The notes: a model not told the origin generated them from the letters alone. DNA of 64,000 nt from Stygiobacter sp. (GCA_006218045.1 VBWB01000007.1:35629-99628), one strand, 5' to 3'; positions 43,241 to 52,653 are shown, counted from the stretch's first letter. Numbers and translations are program-made.

Positions 43241-44923
43241 CTACTTGTCGTCTTGGGACTGGGCCCGGCGCATGGCCGCACCCAGGATGTCGCCCAAGGA
43301 CGCACCCGAATCCGACGAACCGTACTCGGCCATGGCGGCCTTTTCCTCGTCGATTTCGCGGGCCTTGACCGAAAGCGTGACCTTGCGGGCGCCCTTTTCG
43401 ATCATGGTCACCTTGGCGTCGATCTTTTCGCCGACGGCGAAACGCTCGGGGCGCTGCTCCGACCGCTCACGCGACAGCTCGGACTTGCGGATGAAGCCGG
43501 TCATGCCGTCGACCTGGACTTCCAGGCCGTTTTCGGTGACCTGGGTCACGGCGCAGGTGACGATATCGCCCTTCTTGACGTTGGCGACGGCGTCCTGGAA
43601 CGGATCGGCGCCCAGCTGCTTGATGCCGAGGCTGATGCGTTCCTTTTCCACGTCCACGTCCAGGACCTTGGCGTTGACCACATCACCCTTCTTGTATTCG
43701 GCGATGGCGGCGTCGCCCGACTTGTCCCACGACAGATCCGACATGTGAACCATGCCGTCGATGTCGCCGGACAGGCCGATGAACAGACCGAATTCGGTGA
43801 TGTTCTTGACTTCGCCTTCGACCAAGGTGCCGACCGGGAACTTCTCGACGAAGGATTCCCACGGGTTGGACAGGCACTGCTTGAGGCCCAGCGAAATGCG
43901 GCGCTTCTGCGGATCCACGTCCAGCACCATCACTTCGACTTCCTGCGAGGTCGAGACGATCTTGCCGGGGTGGACGTTCTTCTTGGTCCAGCTCATTTCC
44001 GAGACGTGGACCAGACCTTCGACACCGGGCTCCAGCTCGACGAACGCGCCGTAATCGGTGATGTTGGTGACGCGGCCGACGAACTTGGCCTGCACCGGGT
44101 ACTTGGCTTCCACGCCCTCCCACGGATCGGCATCCAACTGCTTGATGCCGAGCGAGATGCGCTGGGTTTCCGGGTTGAAGCGGATGACCTGGACCTTGAC
44201 GGTCTGGCCGATATGCAGCGCTTCGGACGGATGGTTGATGCGCTTCCAGGCGATGTCGGTGACGTGCAGCAGACCGTCGACGCCGCCCAGGTCAACGAAC
44301 GCACCGTAATCGGTGATGTTCTTGACGACGCCTTCCAGAATCTGACCTTCCTTGAGGTTTTCGATCAGTTCGGAACGCTGTTCGGCGCGGGTTTCTTCCA
44401 AGACGGCGCGGCGCGAGACCACGATGTTGCCGCGCGAGCGGTCCATCTTGAGGATCTGGAACGGCTGCGGGCTGCCCAACAGCGGGGTGATGTCGCGCAC
44501 GGGGCGGATATCCACCTGCGAACCGGGCAGGAAGGCGACGGCGCCCGACAGATCGACGGTGAAGCCGCCCTTGACGCGACCGAAGATGACGCCGGTGACG
44601 CGCTGGTTGTCCTGGAAGGACTTTTCCAACAGGGTCCAGGCTTCTTCGCGCTTGGCCTTTTCACGCGACAGAACGACTTCGCCGTTCTTGTCCTCGTAAC
44701 GCTCGACGAACACGTCGATGGCGTCGCCGGCCTTGATTTCCGGCGCACGACCGGCGGTGGCGAATTCCTTGAGCAGCACGCGGCCTTCCGACTTCAAGCC
44801 GACGTCGATGACGGCGAAATCGTTTTCAACGCGTACGATGATGCCCTTGATGACCGAACCCTCGAACGGGTTGGCGACGCCCATGGTCTCATCCAGCAGG
44901 GCGGCAAAATCTTCCATAGTCAT
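43241..44923 (-). CDS. rpsA: 30S ribosomal protein S1
   Basis: A 560-residue S1 with six S1 (OB-fold) repeats, as in alphaproteobacteria. Repeats 3-6 contain the RNA-binding core GAFVDLGGVDGLLH, GAFVELEPGVEGLVH, GLFIGLSGDIDGMVH and GLEVQVDGMTGFI. ISLGIKQL appears after each repeat, also typical. The acidic C-terminal tail (SSDSGASLGDIL...) is normal. The start at 44923 follows AAAGGAAGTAA; a more upstream ATG (44944) would add seven residues. The gene follows cmk after a 127-base gap, an order common in proteobacteria. Confidence 0.97.
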   Translation of the reverse strand: MTMEDFAALLDETMGVANPFEGSVIKGIIVRVENDFAVIDVGLKSEGRVLLKEFATAGRAPEIKAGDAIDVFVERYEDKNGEVVLSREKAKREEAWTLLEKSFQDNQRVTGVIFGRVKGGFTVDLSGAVAFLPGSQVDIRPVRDITPLLGSPQPFQILKMDRSRGNIVVSRRAVLEETRAEQRSELIENLKEGQILEGVVKNITDYGAFVDLGGVDGLLHVTDIAWKRINHPSEALHIGQTVKVQVIRFNPETQRISLGIKQLDADPWEGVEAKYPVQAKFVGRVTNITDYGAFVELEPGVEGLVHVSEMSWTKKNVHPGKIVSTSQEVEVMVLDVDPQKRRISLGLKQCLSNPWESFVEKFPVGTLVEGEVKNITEFGLFIGLSGDIDGMVHMSDLSWDKSGDAAIAEYKKGDVVNAKVLDVDVEKERISLGIKQLGADPFQDAVANVKKGDIVTCAVTQVTENGLEVQVDGMTGFIRKSELSRERSEQRPERFAVGEKIDAKVTMIEKGARKVTLSVKAREIDEEKAAMAEYGSSDSGASLGDILGAAMRRAQSQDDK

Positions 44924-45050
44924 GTAATTACTTCCTTTCTTCACATCTTACGGGCCTGCCGGTTGGCTCCGGCGGTCTTCACGCGGTTGAAACGCAAACC
45001 GCCCCCAGGCCGCGTGACCGTGGGGGAGGAAGAGTACCGATGTCCCGATG

Positions 45051-45686
45051 TCAAAGCTTGGATTTCACGTAATCCAGCGCCGCGGCGAAAGCCTGATCGG
45101 CGTCGATGTCCGAGGTATCCAGGACGAAAGCATCAGTGGCGGCTTTCAGCGGGGCGGCGGAACGGGTTGAATCCCGTTCGTCGCGTTCGCGCATGTCCGC
45201 CAGGACAGCCGAGTGTATAGCCCCGACGCCCCGGGACTGCAACTCTTTCAGCCTGCGTTCCGCCCGTTTTTCCACACTCGCCGTGACGAACAGCTTGGCC
45301 CCGGCCCCGGGGCAGACCACGGTGCCGATGTCGCGACCATCCAGCACCGCCCCCTTACCGCCGGGCGGTCGGGCCGCGAAAGCGCGCTGAAAGTCCAAAA
45401 GGGCCGAGCGCACGCCGGCAATGACCGCCACTTTCGACGCCGCTTGGGCGGCATCGTCGCCGCGCAGGTCGCCGGCCTGCAATTCGCCCGGATGCAGGGC
45501 CTTGGCCGCCGCCTCGGCCTGGGCCGGGTCGGTGGGGTCGAGGCCGGCGCGGGTCAGCTTCATGCCGACGGCGCGATAGATCAGGCCGGTATCCAGATAA
45601 TCGAAGCCCAGTGTGGCGGCGAGGCGCCGCGCCAAGGTTCCCTTGCCCGCCGCCGCCGGGCCGTCGATGGCGATGACCGGACTCAT
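45051..45686 (-). CDS. cmk: Cytidylate kinase
   Basis: A 211-residue NMP kinase (phosphorylates CMP and dCMP). The P-loop is GPAAAGKGT near residue 9; substrate-binding marks are [12 protein letters not shown] and [25 protein letters not shown] is the LID region. It overlaps aroA by four bases (ATGA). Length is normal. The cmk-rpsA order is conserved in proteobacteria. Confidence 0.96.
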   Translation of the reverse strand: MSPVIAIDGPAAAGKGTLARRLAATLGFDYLDTGLIYRAVGMKLTRAGLDPTDPAQAEAAAKALHPGELQAGDLRGDDAAQAASKVAVIAGVRSALLDFQRAFAARPPGGKGAVLDGRDIGTVVCPGAGAKLFVTASVEKRAERRLKELQSRGVGAIHSAVLADMRERDERDSTRSAAPLKAATDAFVLDTSDIDADQAFAAALDYVKSKL

Positions 45687-47023
45687 ACGATGGCATCCGT
45701 GGTGGAAATCCTGGCCCCCAACCCGTTCATCAGCGCGACGAAACCGGGGAAGCTGGTATCGATGGCCTCGGCATCATCCACCGCCACCGCTTCCGCCGCC
45801 GCCATGCCCAGCACCAGGAAGGCCATGGCGATGCGGTGATCCAGGTTTACGGCGATGGTCGCCCCGCCCATGGGCGGCTTGCCGCTGCCGTGGACGATCA
45901 GGGTGTCGCCGTCTTCCTCGACCTGGACGCCGCAGGCGAGCAGGCCGCGCAAGGTGGCGGCGAAGCGGTCGCTTTCCTTCACCCGCAATTCCGACAGTCC
46001 GAACATGCGGGTGGTGCCGGTGGCGAAGGCGGCGGCCACCGCCAGGATGGGATATTCGTCGATCATGGACGGCGCCCGCTCCGCCGGCACGTCCACCCCC
46101 ATCAGGGCGGAATGACGCAGGCGCAGATCGGCCACCGGCTCGCCGCCATCCTCGCGCTGGTTCTCGAAAGCGAGGTCGGCGCCCATCTCGCGTAAGGTTT
46201 GGTACAGGCCGGTGCGCAAGGGGTTGATGCCGACGCCGGTCAGCACGATGTCGGAGCCGGGGGTGATGATGGCGGCGACGGCGGGGAACGCCGCCGAGCT
46301 GGGATCGGCGGGGACGATGACATGGCGCCCGGTCAGTTCGGGGAAGCCGGTGACGGTGATGATGCGCTGGCCTTCCTCGCCGTGCTCGACATCCACCTGG
46401 GCGCCGAAATTCCTGAGCATCAACTCGGTATGATCGCGGGTGGCCTCGCGCTCGATCACCATGGTCTGGCCCGGGGTGTTGAGGCCGGCCAGCAGAATGG
46501 CCGACTTGACCTGGGCCGAGGCCACCGGCAGTTCATAGGTGATGGGCAGCGGATTGCCGGTGCCTACCACCGCCATGGGAAGTCGCCCGCCATCACGACC
46601 GAAGAACTGCGCCCCCATCTGCGACAAGGGCAGCGACACCCGCTTCATCGGCCGCGACCGCAACGAGGCGTCGCCGGTGAAGATGGTGGTGAACGGGTGG
46701 GTGGCCACCAGCCCCATCATCAGCCGGGCGCCGGTGCCGGAATTGCCCAGGTCGAGCACGTCTTCCGGTTCCTTCAAACCGCCGACCCCGCGCCCGTACA
46801 GGCGCCAGGATCCGTCATCCAGCCGCTCGACCTCGGCGCCCAAGGCGCGCATGGCGGCGGCGGTGCGCAGCACGTCGTCGCCCTCCAGCAACCCTTCGAC
46901 CCGGCTTTCACCGACGGCCAAAGCGCCGAACATCAGCGCGCGGTGCGACACCGATTTGTCGCCGGGCACCTTGGCCAAGCCGGAAAGGGCGGCGGCACGG
47001 CGGGAAATCAACGGTTTGGACAT
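45683..47023 (-). CDS. aroA: 3-phosphoshikimate 1-carboxyvinyltransferase (EPSP synthase)
   Basis: A 446-residue shikimate-pathway enzyme. Marks: [14 protein letters not shown] (N-terminal active-site motif), [22 protein letters not shown], and [12 protein letters not shown] near the C-terminus. The NSGTGARLM motif with the Ala (class II EPSP synthases tend to have Gly at a nearby position) suggests the class II group. It is first in the aroA-cmk-rpsA unit. The promoter area upstream holds two strong palindromes (see the repeats at 47081 and 47161). Confidence 0.96.
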   Translation of the reverse strand: MSKPLISRRAAALSGLAKVPGDKSVSHRALMFGALAVGESRVEGLLEGDDVLRTAAAMRALGAEVERLDDGSWRLYGRGVGGLKEPEDVLDLGNSGTGARLMMGLVATHPFTTIFTGDASLRSRPMKRVSLPLSQMGAQFFGRDGGRLPMAVVGTGNPLPITYELPVASAQVKSAILLAGLNTPGQTMVIEREATRDHTELMLRNFGAQVDVEHGEEGQRIITVTGFPELTGRHVIVPADPSSAAFPAVAAIITPGSDIVLTGVGINPLRTGLYQTLREMGADLAFENQREDGGEPVADLRLRHSALMGVDVPAERAPSMIDEYPILAVAAAFATGTTRMFGLSELRVKESDRFAATLRGLLACGVQVEEDGDTLIVHGSGKPPMGGATIAVNLDHRIAMAFLVLGMAAAEAVAVDDAEAIDTSFPGFVALMNGLGARISTTDAIV

Positions 47024-47080
47024 GATGGCTCCATAAATCCAGGCGGGCTTGGTCTAGCACAGATACCCATATCCCGCCTA

Positions 47081-47132
47081 GTGCACTGATCCATCCAGGC
47101 GGCGTCCCCACCACCTGGATGGATCAGTGCAC
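47081..47132. repeat. Perfect 19-bp inverted repeat
   Basis: The arms GTGCACTGATCCATCCAGG (47081-47099) and its reverse complement (47114-47132) flank a 14-base loop. The element lies 57 bases upstream of aroA in the gap to the FYDLN gene. Confidence 0.9.
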
Positions 47133-47160
47133 AATTCGTTGATTATGCGGGCCGATTCAT

Positions 47161-47195
47161 CTGGTGGAAGGTTCTGGACCCGAACCTTCCACCAG
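47161..47195. repeat. Perfect 14-bp inverted repeat
   Basis: CTGGTGGAAGGTTC (47161-47174) and GAACCTTCCACCAG (47182-47195) flank a 7-base loop. It lies 29 bases past the first palindrome, in the same divergent gap. Confidence 0.9.
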
Positions 47196-47298
47196 GATCG
47201 GACCACGAGACTATGCGACGAATCGCGTTTTCGTTTTGACATGGGGGGGCGAACATGGCAAATGCCGCCTCTGGACAGTTTTGCAGGAGGATTACGCC

Positions 47299-47646
47299 GT
47301 GGCCAAGCCGGAATGGGGCCAGAAGCGCACGTGCACCAGTTGCGGGTGCCGCTTCTATGACTTGACCCGCTCTCCCATCACCTGCCCCAAATGTGGCGCG
47401 ACGGTGGAACCGGAGATGCCCTTCAAGGTGCGCCGCAGCAGCGTGCCGTCGGAAAAGGCCCGCGCCGCCGAGAAGGTCGTCGTCGTTCCCGACGTGGTCG
47501 ACGAGGAAGTCCTGGACGCCGAGGAAAGTGCCGCCGAGGAAGATGAAAGCGGCCTGATGGAAGACGCCTCCGACCTGGGCGAGGACGATGACGACATGGC
47601 CGAGGTCATGGAGCACATCGACGAAGGCCTGGAAGACGAAGTCTGA
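47299..47646 (+). CDS. FYDLN-acid domain zinc-ribbon protein (TIGR02300 family)
   Basis: A 115-residue alphaproteobacterial protein. The start shows GQKRTCTSCGCRFYDLTRSPITCPKCGA: two CxxC pairs form a zinc ribbon with the signature FYDL. Most of the rest is acidic (Asp/Glu-rich, e.g. EEDESGLMEDASDLGEDDDD). The GTG at 47299 follows a GGAGG site and is the family start. Function is not established; the ribbon suggests nucleic-acid or protein binding. A tRNA-Ala gene follows 116 bases later. Confidence 0.93.
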   Translation: MAKPEWGQKRTCTSCGCRFYDLTRSPITCPKCGATVEPEMPFKVRRSSVPSEKARAAEKVVVVPDVVDEEVLDAEESAAEEDESGLMEDASDLGEDDDDMAEVMEHIDEGLEDEV

Positions 47647-47762
47647 TCCGGGCCGGAAAAAAGTTTCAGGAGCGGTGATTTTTTACACTTGACCCCCGCC
47701 CCTGAAATCCATATGTTCCGCCTCCACCGACGGACGCCCAAGACCGACGGTAACGAGATAAA

Positions 47763-47838
<76 letters not shown>

Positions 47839-47843
47839 AGATC

Positions 47844-47875
47844 AACCCTCTGGGGAAACCCAGAGGGTTTTTCTT
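47844..47875 (+). terminator. Terminator after tRNA-Ala
   Basis: AACCCTCTGGG pairs with CCCAGAGGGTT around GAAA, followed by TTTTTC. It lies six bases after the tRNA. Confidence 0.92.
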
Positions 47876-47898
47876 TGGCGAAACCGCATCACTCGCCG

Positions 47899-48669
47899 TC
47901 AGCTTTGCCGCTCCGTCCCCATCTGCCGCCACACTTGGCGGGCCAACGGCTCCAGGTCCTCGCGCGGTAGCGGCCCCGACAGGGCGCAGCCGAACGGCCC
48001 TTGGCTCCATACCCCGGCCAGGGCACCATCGCGGCCCTGGAAGCGCAAATCGTCGCTGGAGCCACCTTCCGTCGTCCGCCGCACATACAAGGTCAGACGC
48101 TGACCGCCGGCATTCTCGTACATGTAAAGCGCCGCCGCGCCATTGGCCGCCGGCAGCAGACGCCCGCCCACCAATTGGAAGCCCGAGGCGGTGAGATCGG
48201 GAATATCCATGCGCGCGCCCAACCGCTTGGACAGCCAGATGCCCATCTGCTCGCGCTCGCTGCCCGGCACCTCGACCGGTCGGCGCTGCTCAACCACATA
48301 GACCAGATGCGCGGCCAGGGCTTCGTTGCCCACCGCCACCATCGGTCGGGTATGGCCGTGCAGCCACCAGCCGCCACAGCCCCCCACCACCAACAGCAGG
48401 CAGGCCGCCGCCGCCCGCAACGCCATCCGGCCACGCTGGCGACGCAAGCCGGCCCGCAGCACCGTCGGGTGCAGGGCCCAAGGCAAGGGTTCGTCCATCA
48501 CCGGGTCGAACAGACGATGCAGGCCGTCCTTCTGCTCCTGCCAGTGGCGCAGCCTTTCGGCATCCTCGGGATGGTCGGCCAGCCAGGATTCCATGGCGGC
48601 GCGCCCCCTGTCGTCCATCTCGCCATCCAGATAGGCGTGCAAATCGTCGTCGCCCATGCGTTCCTTCAT
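47899..48669 (-). CDS. Membrane anti-sigma factor
   Basis: A 256-residue protein with an N-terminal cytoplasmic anti-sigma part (MGDDDLHAYLDGEMDDRGRAAMESWLADHPEDAERL, typical of zinc-less anti-sigma domains), a single transmembrane helix (~82-103) and a periplasmic domain of about 150 residues (with QRLTLYVRRTTEG). The start overlaps the sigma gene stop (ATGA), so the two are translated together. No HxxxCxxC zinc motif is present. The periplasmic part should sense an envelope signal and release the sigma factor. Confidence 0.87.
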   Translation of the reverse strand: MKERMGDDDLHAYLDGEMDDRGRAAMESWLADHPEDAERLRHWQEQKDGLHRLFDPVMDEPLPWALHPTVLRAGLRRQRGRMALRAAAACLLLVVGGCGGWWLHGHTRPMVAVGNEALAAHLVYVVEQRRPVEVPGSEREQMGIWLSKRLGARMDIPDLTASGFQLVGGRLLPAANGAAALYMYENAGGQRLTLYVRRTTEGGSSDDLRFQGRDGALAGVWSQGPFGCALSGPLPREDLEPLARQVWRQMGTERQS

Positions 48670-49172
48670 TTAACCCTCCGCAACGCCGGACCGCCGTCGT
48701 GCAGTACTTGGCTCAGGCGGTCGCGTCCGCGCTTCAGCCGCGACATCACCGTGCCCACCGGCACCCCGGTGACCTCGGCCACCTGGGCATAGCTCAATCC
48801 TTCCAATCCCACCAACAGCAGGGTTTCCCGCTGTTCCGGGGCCAGCATCGCCAAGGCCCCGGCCAGATCGCGCAGGGCCAGGCCCTGGCCCTGGGCCGGC
48901 GGGGTTGCTACCGCCAGGGTGTCGGCGTGGTCGTCCAGGCCGACCAGACCGGGCCGGGCCCCCCGGCGGCGCATTTCATCGATCCACAGATGGCGCAGGA
49001 TGGCGAACAGCCAAGGACGCACATCGCCGCCCCGGCGCCACGAGGGCAGGCGCGACAAGGCCCGTTCCAGGCAGTCCTGCACCAGATCGTCGGCCTGGGC
49101 CCTATCGCCGCACAAGGCACGGGCATAGCGGCGCAGGCTGGGAATCTGGGCTTCCAGTTGACTGTCCGCCAT
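48666..49172 (-). CDS. ECF RNA polymerase sigma factor
   Basis: A 168-residue ECF sigma factor. Region 2 reads ARALCGDRAQADDLVQDCLERAL...PWLFAILRHLWIDEMRRR; region 4 reads LAPEQRETLLLVGLEGLSYAQVAEVTGVPVGTVMSRLKRGRDRL. The ATG at 49172 follows GGAGG; an upstream start is not supported. It is flanked by its anti-sigma factor and a secreted repeat protein, 14 bases away. It probably drives its own promoter, but I could not pick out a clear -35/-10 pair. Confidence 0.94.
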   Translation of the reverse strand: MADSQLEAQIPSLRRYARALCGDRAQADDLVQDCLERALSRLPSWRRGGDVRPWLFAILRHLWIDEMRRRGARPGLVGLDDHADTLAVATPPAQGQGLALRDLAGALAMLAPEQRETLLLVGLEGLSYAQVAEVTGVPVGTVMSRLKRGRDRLSQVLHDGGPALRRVK

Positions 49173-49186
49173 GCCGTGGCCTCCGT

Positions 49187-49546
49187 TCAGGGCTTGGCGA
49201 CGTGCCAAACGCCCTTGATGCCGTCGCCGGTCATGTCGCCCGGCTTGGCGTCCTTGGCCCAAAGATACAGCGGTTTGCCCTTATAGGCCCATTGCTTCGT
49301 GCCGTCGGCACGGGTGATGACACTCAGCTCACCCTTGGCGCTCTCGCCGTCCATGGGCTTGGCCGCCGGCCAGTTGGCCAGACAGGCGGCATCGCAATTG
49401 GACTTGCCCATCTCGTCCTTGTCGAAGGTGTAAAGGGTCATGCCCTTGTCATCGACCAGCATGCCGTCCTTGGTCATGGGGGCGGCCTGGGCCGAAACGA
49501 TGGTCAGCGCCACGATGCAAGCGGCGGCGGAAAGAGTGCGGATCAT
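49187..49546 (-). CDS. Secreted repeat protein (COG4315/Lipoprotein_15 family)
   Basis: A 119-residue periplasmic protein with a signal peptide (MIRTLSAAACIVALTIVSAQA). The rest holds two copies of the family repeat: GMLVDDKGMTLYTFDKDE...CDAACLANWPA and GTKQWAYKGKPLYLWAKDAKPGD. These are the marks of the "secreted repeat of unknown function" family. There are two cysteines close together (NCDAAC). It is first in the unit with the ECF sigma and its anti-sigma, so it may be under their control or act in their signal path. Confidence 0.9.
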   Translation of the reverse strand: MIRTLSAAACIVALTIVSAQAAPMTKDGMLVDDKGMTLYTFDKDEMGKSNCDAACLANWPAAKPMDGESAKGELSVITRADGTKQWAYKGKPLYLWAKDAKPGDMTGDGIKGVWHVAKP

Positions 49547-49640
49547 CCTGTATCCTCCGATGATGACACGGGCCCGATGACCCGTCTGTCCTCAAGACGA
49601 AAGCGGCAGGCAGTTTATTCCATTTGAACGAAAATAATTA

Positions 49641-50105
49641 TCAGCGGTCCCAGCGCCGGGCCGCGTCGTCGTCGGCCTCCTTGGCCGCCACCCATTGGTC
49701 ACCCTGATCGGTGTGCTCGATCTTCCAGAACGGCGCCTTGGTCTTCAGCCAGTCCATCAGGAAGTGGCAGGACTGGAACGCCGCCTCGCGGTGGGACGAG
49801 GCGGTGGCCACCAGGACGATACGCTCGCCCGGCTCCAGCCGGCCATGGCGATGGATGATCAGCACCGCGTGCAGCGGCCAGCGGTCGCGGGCCTCGGCCT
49901 CGACGGCGGCCAACTGACGCTCGGTCATGCCGGGATAATGTTCCAAGGTCATGGCGTTGACCCCCGCCCCCTGGCCCGGATGGTCGCCGAGATAATCGCG
50001 CACCAGCCCCAGAAACATGCAGATGCCGCCGACCTTGCCGTTACCGGTGGAGAAGGCGGCCAGTTCGGCACCGGGGTCGAAATCCTCGGCCTGGACCCGG
50101 ATCAT
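49641..50105 (-). CDS. moaE: Molybdopterin synthase catalytic subunit MoaE
   Basis: Large subunit (154 residues) of molybdopterin synthase, which inserts sulfur into precursor Z. Family marks: GGICMFLGLVRDYLGD, LEHYPGMTERQL, IIHRHGRLEPGE, and KTKAPFWKIE with the active-site lysines. Length is normal. It follows moaD with a four-base gap; the MoaD C-terminus enters the MoaE active site in the complex. Confidence 0.97.
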   Translation of the reverse strand: MIRVQAEDFDPGAELAAFSTGNGKVGGICMFLGLVRDYLGDHPGQGAGVNAMTLEHYPGMTERQLAAVEAEARDRWPLHAVLIIHRHGRLEPGERIVLVATASSHREAAFQSCHFLMDWLKTKAPFWKIEHTDQGDQWVAAKEADDDAARRWDR

Positions 50106-50109
50106 GGCC

Positions 50110-50361
50110 TCAGCCCCCGGTCACGGGCGGGAAGAAGGCCACCTCGTCGGCGGGCGTGATCGGGTGATCCCAGCCGACATAATCCTGGTTGACGGCGACC
50201 CGCACCAGTTTGAGATCAGCGAAAGCCTGGGCGTGACCGTCGGACCGGGTCTTCAGCCACGCGACCAGGGCGCCGGTGGTGGTGACGCTTTCCGGCACCA
50301 CCAGGATTTCCTCGCCCACACCGATCCTGGACCGCAGCCAGGCGAAATACAGCACGTTCAT
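50110..50361 (-). CDS. moaD: Molybdopterin synthase sulfur carrier subunit MoaD
   Basis: An 83-residue ubiquitin-like protein ending in Gly-Gly (FPPVTGG), the thiocarboxylate acceptor. The start MNVLYFAWLRSRIG is family-typical. Its start codon overlaps the moeA stop (ATGA). It sits in the moeA-moaD-moaE order. Confidence 0.96.
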   Translation of the reverse strand: MNVLYFAWLRSRIGVGEEILVVPESVTTTGALVAWLKTRSDGHAQAFADLKLVRVAVNQDYVGWDHPITPADEVAFFPPVTGG

Positions 50362-51587
50362 CGCAGCACCTCGGCGAAGGAAACGAAATCCAGGACGGCA
50401 CCGGGGGTAACGTCGCCCATGTCCTCGGGCACCGCCACCAGACCCTCGGCCCAGACCATGGAGGACAGCACGCCGGAACTTTCCACCGGGAACTTCTCGG
50501 CCCACAACTGACCATCGCGGCGGACCACGCGGGCGCGCAGCCATTCGCGCCGTCCCGGCTTGCGGCGGAAGCTGAAATCGGCGCGCACCGGCACCATGAG
50601 CGGCGCGCAGTCGCCCACCCCCATCAGCCGCAGCAGCAAGGGCCGGGCCAGCAGCATGAAACAGACCATCACCGCCACCGGATTGCCGGGCAGGCCGATG
50701 AAGGTGCGGCCCTTGATCTCGCCCAAGGCCACCGGTTTGCCCGGCTTGATGGCCAGACGCCAGAAATGCAAGCTGCCCAAGCTCTCCACCGCCGCCTTGA
50801 CGTGGTCTTCGTCGCCCACCGACACCCCGCCCGAGGTCAGGATGACGTCATGGTCCACCGCCGCCGTGTCGAGCGCGGCGATGATCGCCGGGCGGTCGTC
50901 GGCCAGGATGCCCAGATCGGTGACCTCGACCCCCAGCGAGCGCAAAAGGGCGGCGGCGGTGAAGCGGTTGGAATCATAGATGCCGCCCGGGGGCAACGGG
51001 CTGCCCGGCGGGTTGATCTCGTCGCCGGTGGAAAACACGGCGGCCCTGAGCGGACGATAGACACGAAGCGCCGTACGCCCCACCGCCGCCGCCAAACCGA
51101 TTTCCTGCGGGCGCAAGCGGCTGCCGGCGCGTAGCACGGTGGCACCGTGGGCCACGTCCTCGCCGGCGTGGCGCCAATTGGCGCCGGGCTTCAGACCGGT
51201 CGGCACGGTGACGACATCGCCGTCGACACTGCACTCTTCCTGCATGGCGACGCAATCGGCGCCCATGGGCATCATCGCCCCGGTGAGGATGCGGATGCAC
51301 TCCCCCACCCCCACCGCGCCGTCGAAGGGATGGCCGGCGGCGGAGCGTCCAACCCGGCGCAAGCGCCCATCGACGGGCAGGCCCGCCAGGGCGAAGGCAT
51401 AACCGTCCATGGCCGAATTGGCGAAGGCCGGCACGTCGAGCGGCGATACCACGTCCTCGGCCAGCACCCGACCCAGGGCCTCGGGCAGGGCCACCACCTC
51501 GGTCAGGCCCAGGGGCTGGACCCGGCTTTCCAACAGGGCCAAGGCCTGTTCGACCGAAATCATCGTATCGCCGGCATCATAGGCCAT
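50358..51587 (-). CDS. moeA: Molybdopterin molybdenumtransferase MoeA
   Basis: A 409-residue enzyme that inserts molybdate into adenylated molybdopterin. Marks: PAFANSAMDGYAF near residue 52, RILTGAMMPMGADCV, FSTGDEI, TSGGVSVGDEDHVK (~255) and GLPGNPVAVMV (~305). Full length. The start is either 51587 or an internal ATG at 51563 (MISVEQAL), which is closer to the family start. It follows mobB with three bases between them and overlaps moaD. Confidence 0.96.
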   Translation of the reverse strand: MAYDAGDTMISVEQALALLESRVQPLGLTEVVALPEALGRVLAEDVVSPLDVPAFANSAMDGYAFALAGLPVDGRLRRVGRSAAGHPFDGAVGVGECIRILTGAMMPMGADCVAMQEECSVDGDVVTVPTGLKPGANWRHAGEDVAHGATVLRAGSRLRPQEIGLAAAVGRTALRVYRPLRAAVFSTGDEINPPGSPLPPGGIYDSNRFTAAALLRSLGVEVTDLGILADDRPAIIAALDTAAVDHDVILTSGGVSVGDEDHVKAAVESLGSLHFWRLAIKPGKPVALGEIKGRTFIGLPGNPVAVMVCFMLLARPLLLRLMGVGDCAPLMVPVRADFSFRRKPGRREWLRARVVRRDGQLWAEKFPVESSGVLSSMVWAEGLVAVPEDMGDVTPGAVLDFVSFAEVLR

Positions 51588-51589
51588 GG

Positions 51590-52084
51590 CTAGAATCCCA
51601 GGTTCTTCAGCATGAAACGGGCGATGGCATCGGCATCGTCGAGGTCCAGCAAGGGCAGATCCAGGCCGTCGGGCCGATCGGTGGAGGCCACCGCCACCAC
51701 TTGCCGGTCATCGGGGAAGAACGGCGGCTTGCCGACCGCCTGGCGCCACACCTCGATGCGCGGATGCGGCCAAGCGCGAAAACCTTCCACCAGCACCAGA
51801 TCGACCGCGCTCATGCGCGCCAGCACCTGCTCCATGGTGAATTCCGGCTCGTCGCGGTATTCGTGCATCAAGGCCCAGCGCTTGGCCGAAGCCACCAGCA
51901 CTTCCTTGGCCCCGGCCTGGCGGTGCAGATACGAATCCTTGCCCGGCTTGTCGGCATCGAACCCGGCATTGGCCTGCTTGATGGTCGATACCGTCAAGCC
52001 CTTGGCCATCAACAGCGGCACCAGCTTGACCATCAGCGTGGTCTTGCCGCTGCCCGAATGGCCCGAAAGGCCGAAAAGCCTCAT
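51590..52084 (-). CDS. mobB: Molybdopterin-guanine dinucleotide biosynthesis adaptor MobB
   Basis: A 164-residue P-loop GTPase-like protein. Walker A is GHSGSGKTT in the first 20 residues; the family marks TIKQANAGFDADKPGKDSYLH and VLVEGFRAWPHPRIEV follow. It supports guanylation of the cofactor. It overlaps pgsA by four bases (ATGA) and precedes moeA, so the molybdenum genes are inserted into the uvrC-pgsA transcript. Confidence 0.95.
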   Translation of the reverse strand: MRLFGLSGHSGSGKTTLMVKLVPLLMAKGLTVSTIKQANAGFDADKPGKDSYLHRQAGAKEVLVASAKRWALMHEYRDEPEFTMEQVLARMSAVDLVLVEGFRAWPHPRIEVWRQAVGKPPFFPDDRQVVAVASTDRPDGLDLPLLDLDDADAIARFMLKNLGF

Positions 52085-52644
52085 TTCGCCGGCCCGGTCA
52101 GGTGTTTGAGGCCGGATTGCAGATAATCCCAACCGGTGATCATGGTCAGGGCGGCGGCCACCCACAGGAAGCCCTCGCCGATTTCCTGCACCGGGATCAT
52201 GGCCGGACCGGCCTGGCCCACCAGCAGCACCGGCAACGCCACCATCTGGAAGCCGGTCTTCCACTTGGCCAGCCGGGTCACCGGCATACCGACGCGGATT
52301 TCCGCCAGAAACTCACGCAGGCCCGACACCAGGATCTCGCGCAGCAAGATGACCAGGGCCGGCAATTCGCTCCACTGGCTGACCCGGTCGAAGGCCACCA
52401 GCATGAACAGAACGGCGGCCACCAGCAGCTTGTCGGCGATGGGATCGAGGAAGCGGCCAAAGGCCGACACCTGATTCCACGACCGCGCCAGCCAGCCGTC
52501 GAACCAATCGGTGATGGCGGCGGCGACGAACAGGGCGCAGGCGACCCAATGGGTCCAGGCGCCCTCGATGTAGAAGGTCAGGATGACCAGGGGGATCACC
52601 ACGATCCGCGACAAGGTCAGAAGGTTGGGCAGGCTGGTCAACAT
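52081..52644 (-). CDS. pgsA: CDP-diacylglycerol-glycerol-3-phosphate 3-phosphatidyltransferase
   Basis: Membrane enzyme of 187 residues that makes phosphatidylglycerol phosphate. The CDP-alcohol phosphotransferase motif is complete: DWFDGWLAR, then G and FLDPIADK with all catalytic Asp residues. Four to five hydrophobic segments are present. It follows uvrC (9-base gap), a common alphaproteobacterial arrangement (uvrC-pgsA-moaD). Confidence 0.96.
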   Translation of the reverse strand: MLTSLPNLLTLSRIVVIPLVILTFYIEGAWTHWVACALFVAAAITDWFDGWLARSWNQVSAFGRFLDPIADKLLVAAVLFMLVAFDRVSQWSELPALVILLREILVSGLREFLAEIRVGMPVTRLAKWKTGFQMVALPVLLVGQAGPAMIPVQEIGEGFLWVAAALTMITGWDYLQSGLKHLTGPAK

Positions 52645-52653
52645 GGCGGGATA

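Noticed and set aside
43181..45220. A 679-codon open frame on the plus strand opposite rpsA
   Set aside because: It has the biased composition of an antisense shadow, matches no family, and rpsA with six S1 repeats on the other strand explains the DNA.
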